From assembly GCA_013399875.1 (NCBI GenBank), contig VXAZ01000607.1, forward strand, positions 248,001 through 312,000: DNA of 64,000 nt, read 5' to 3'. Positions 63,001-64,000 of this stretch are shown piece after piece. A program made the position numbers and the translations under genes. Under the pieces are notes generated by a model. That model saw only the letters and a program-made list of their open reading frames with translations. It was not told where the DNA came from and ran no database searches. Within the stretch, counting starts at the first letter, position 1; each line of letters opens with the position of its first letter. The DNA comes from Gymnorhina tibicen. Lineage: Eukaryota > Chordata > Aves > Passeriformes > Artamidae.

Positions 63001-64000
63001 GCAGGTCTGATTGAATTACGTGTTTAATATTTAACAAGGGGTCAGGTTAGATAATCAAATAGTCCTTTTTGGCTGAAAATTAGTCCTGAGGTCAGTACAG
63101 AAGCTGCAAAGCTTCTCCTCTGCAGCAAGGGGGGCTATTTCTTCCCACTGCAGTAATGATCACAGAAGACTTGGGCAGGGAGCTCACGAGAATCCCAGGA
63201 AAAGTCCAAGATGTTTTTAAAATACCATCAGAAAAGAAACGTGAAATACACTTTATCACCAAATGAAATTTCCAGCTCCTTATGGAAACAAAATTTTGGA
63301 ATTAACAGGCTTGCTTCTGTCATAGCTTGTTGTGCCCACCCTAGACCCCTGAGTTGGCAGATGAGCAGCCACCACTGGTTTTTTTTGGGAATGGGAGCCC
63401 TCCTGCCACTCCAATTCCAGCAGGGACAGCTCTGCAGAGGCACAGCCCCGGCCTCGCCAGACCACAGCCCTCTCTGACATCATTTATCTGCAGCTGTAAA
63501 CAAGCACGTCCATTCTGGGAGCAAATTGGAGCGATGGCCAGTCACCGATAGCACTTCCCAGTAATTAAATGAGAATTAATTGATTTACCAAGCAATGCAC
63601 TTGCTTTATATATGGTGTTTTTATTAGCAAACCCTAGTTACTTAAGTAATTTCCAAGGCATATTTATTAGCGCTGCATAAATTTGAGTAAACAAGTCATT
63701 TTTAATTGTGAGAATAATTAAAAATGGCCACGTATGTTTATTGGAGAGCACACCCTGCCAGAGCTGTGTTCGAGGAGGCTTTGTCCCTCCAGTCTGGCAC
63801 CCTGGGCTGTGCCACCTCCTGGTGTAGCCATCCCAGGCGCCAGTAGCCCACTGCCCTGGGAAATCATCCCCTTCTCCGTAGCAAAATGTCCCTTGTCAGA
63901 TTTATTTCCCAGCAGGACACGCCCCGGTTGGTGCAAGGACTGCTCCCACAGTGTATCCCACCCTGCCAGCAGCACTGCTGGCAGAGGAATATTCTCCTCC
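60001..64000. other. Intergenic DNA to the window end
   Basis: No exon recognised. AT-rich candidate elements occur at 60710-60870 (GATCGATAATTTCTTAT, ATGTATAAATAATTC), 61420-61510, and 63540-63730, where CCAGTAATTAAATGAG and GAGAATTAATTGATTTACC give clear TAATTA homeodomain cores. 63040-63095 (GGTTAGATAATC, TTTTTGGCTGAAAATT) weakly resembles the 3' end of ancient CR1 copies. 62120-62150 is pyrimidine-rich. Confidence 0.4.

Noticed and set aside
18640..64000. NXPE-family or CADM1 exons expected from human synteny
   Set aside because: None of the translated frames shows their motifs; they must lie outside this window or be absent on this side.

Overview
The window looks like avian nuclear DNA. 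The evidence is (1) several chicken-repeat-1 (CR1) LINE fragments, some with the diagnostic 3' end related to ATTCTATGAT, (2) compact, GC-rich genes with small introns, and (3) a plus-strand gene order NNMT-like, RBM7, REXO2, which matches human 11q23.2 (homologous, as I recall, to chicken microchromosome 24). Species cannot be read from the sequence.

Layout. 1-7650 is intergenic, with AT-rich candidate regulatory blocks and one CR1. 7660-9051 is a three-exon nicotinamide N-methyltransferase-like gene that looks dead: the start codon appears lost, exon 2 has an in-frame TAA, and exon 3 has a one-base frameshift. 10390-13165 is an apparently intact five-exon RBM7 (274 codons) with a CpG-island promoter, a palindromic CRE and a G-rich/C-rich tract. 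13384-13700 is an antisense CR1. 13725-18630 is REXO2. Its exons 2-7 are intact and match the human protein residue for residue in length, but the exon that should carry the first two catalytic acids (Asp-x-Glu) and the mitochondrial leader is not present between the promoter motif and exon 2.

From about 18640 to the end (45 kb) I recognise no protein-coding exon. This stretch holds CR1 fragments, simple repeats, a 17-bp minisatellite interrupted by a 297-base assembly gap (32056-32352), an orphan GC/CpG-rich island at 59020-59390, and many AT-rich blocks rich in homeodomain-type TAAT cores that resemble conserved non-coding elements. In human the next genes beyond REXO2 are the NXPE family and then CADM1; no NXPE or CADM1 exon is visible here.

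Functional links. RBM7 (nuclear exosome targeting) and REXO2 (removal of the di- to oligo-nucleotide end products of RNA decay) act at different stages of RNA turnover and sit side by side in the same orientation. I found no novel multi-gene system. The most informative observations are the decayed methyltransferase, the missing REXO2 first exon, the structured minisatellite and the orphan CpG island.
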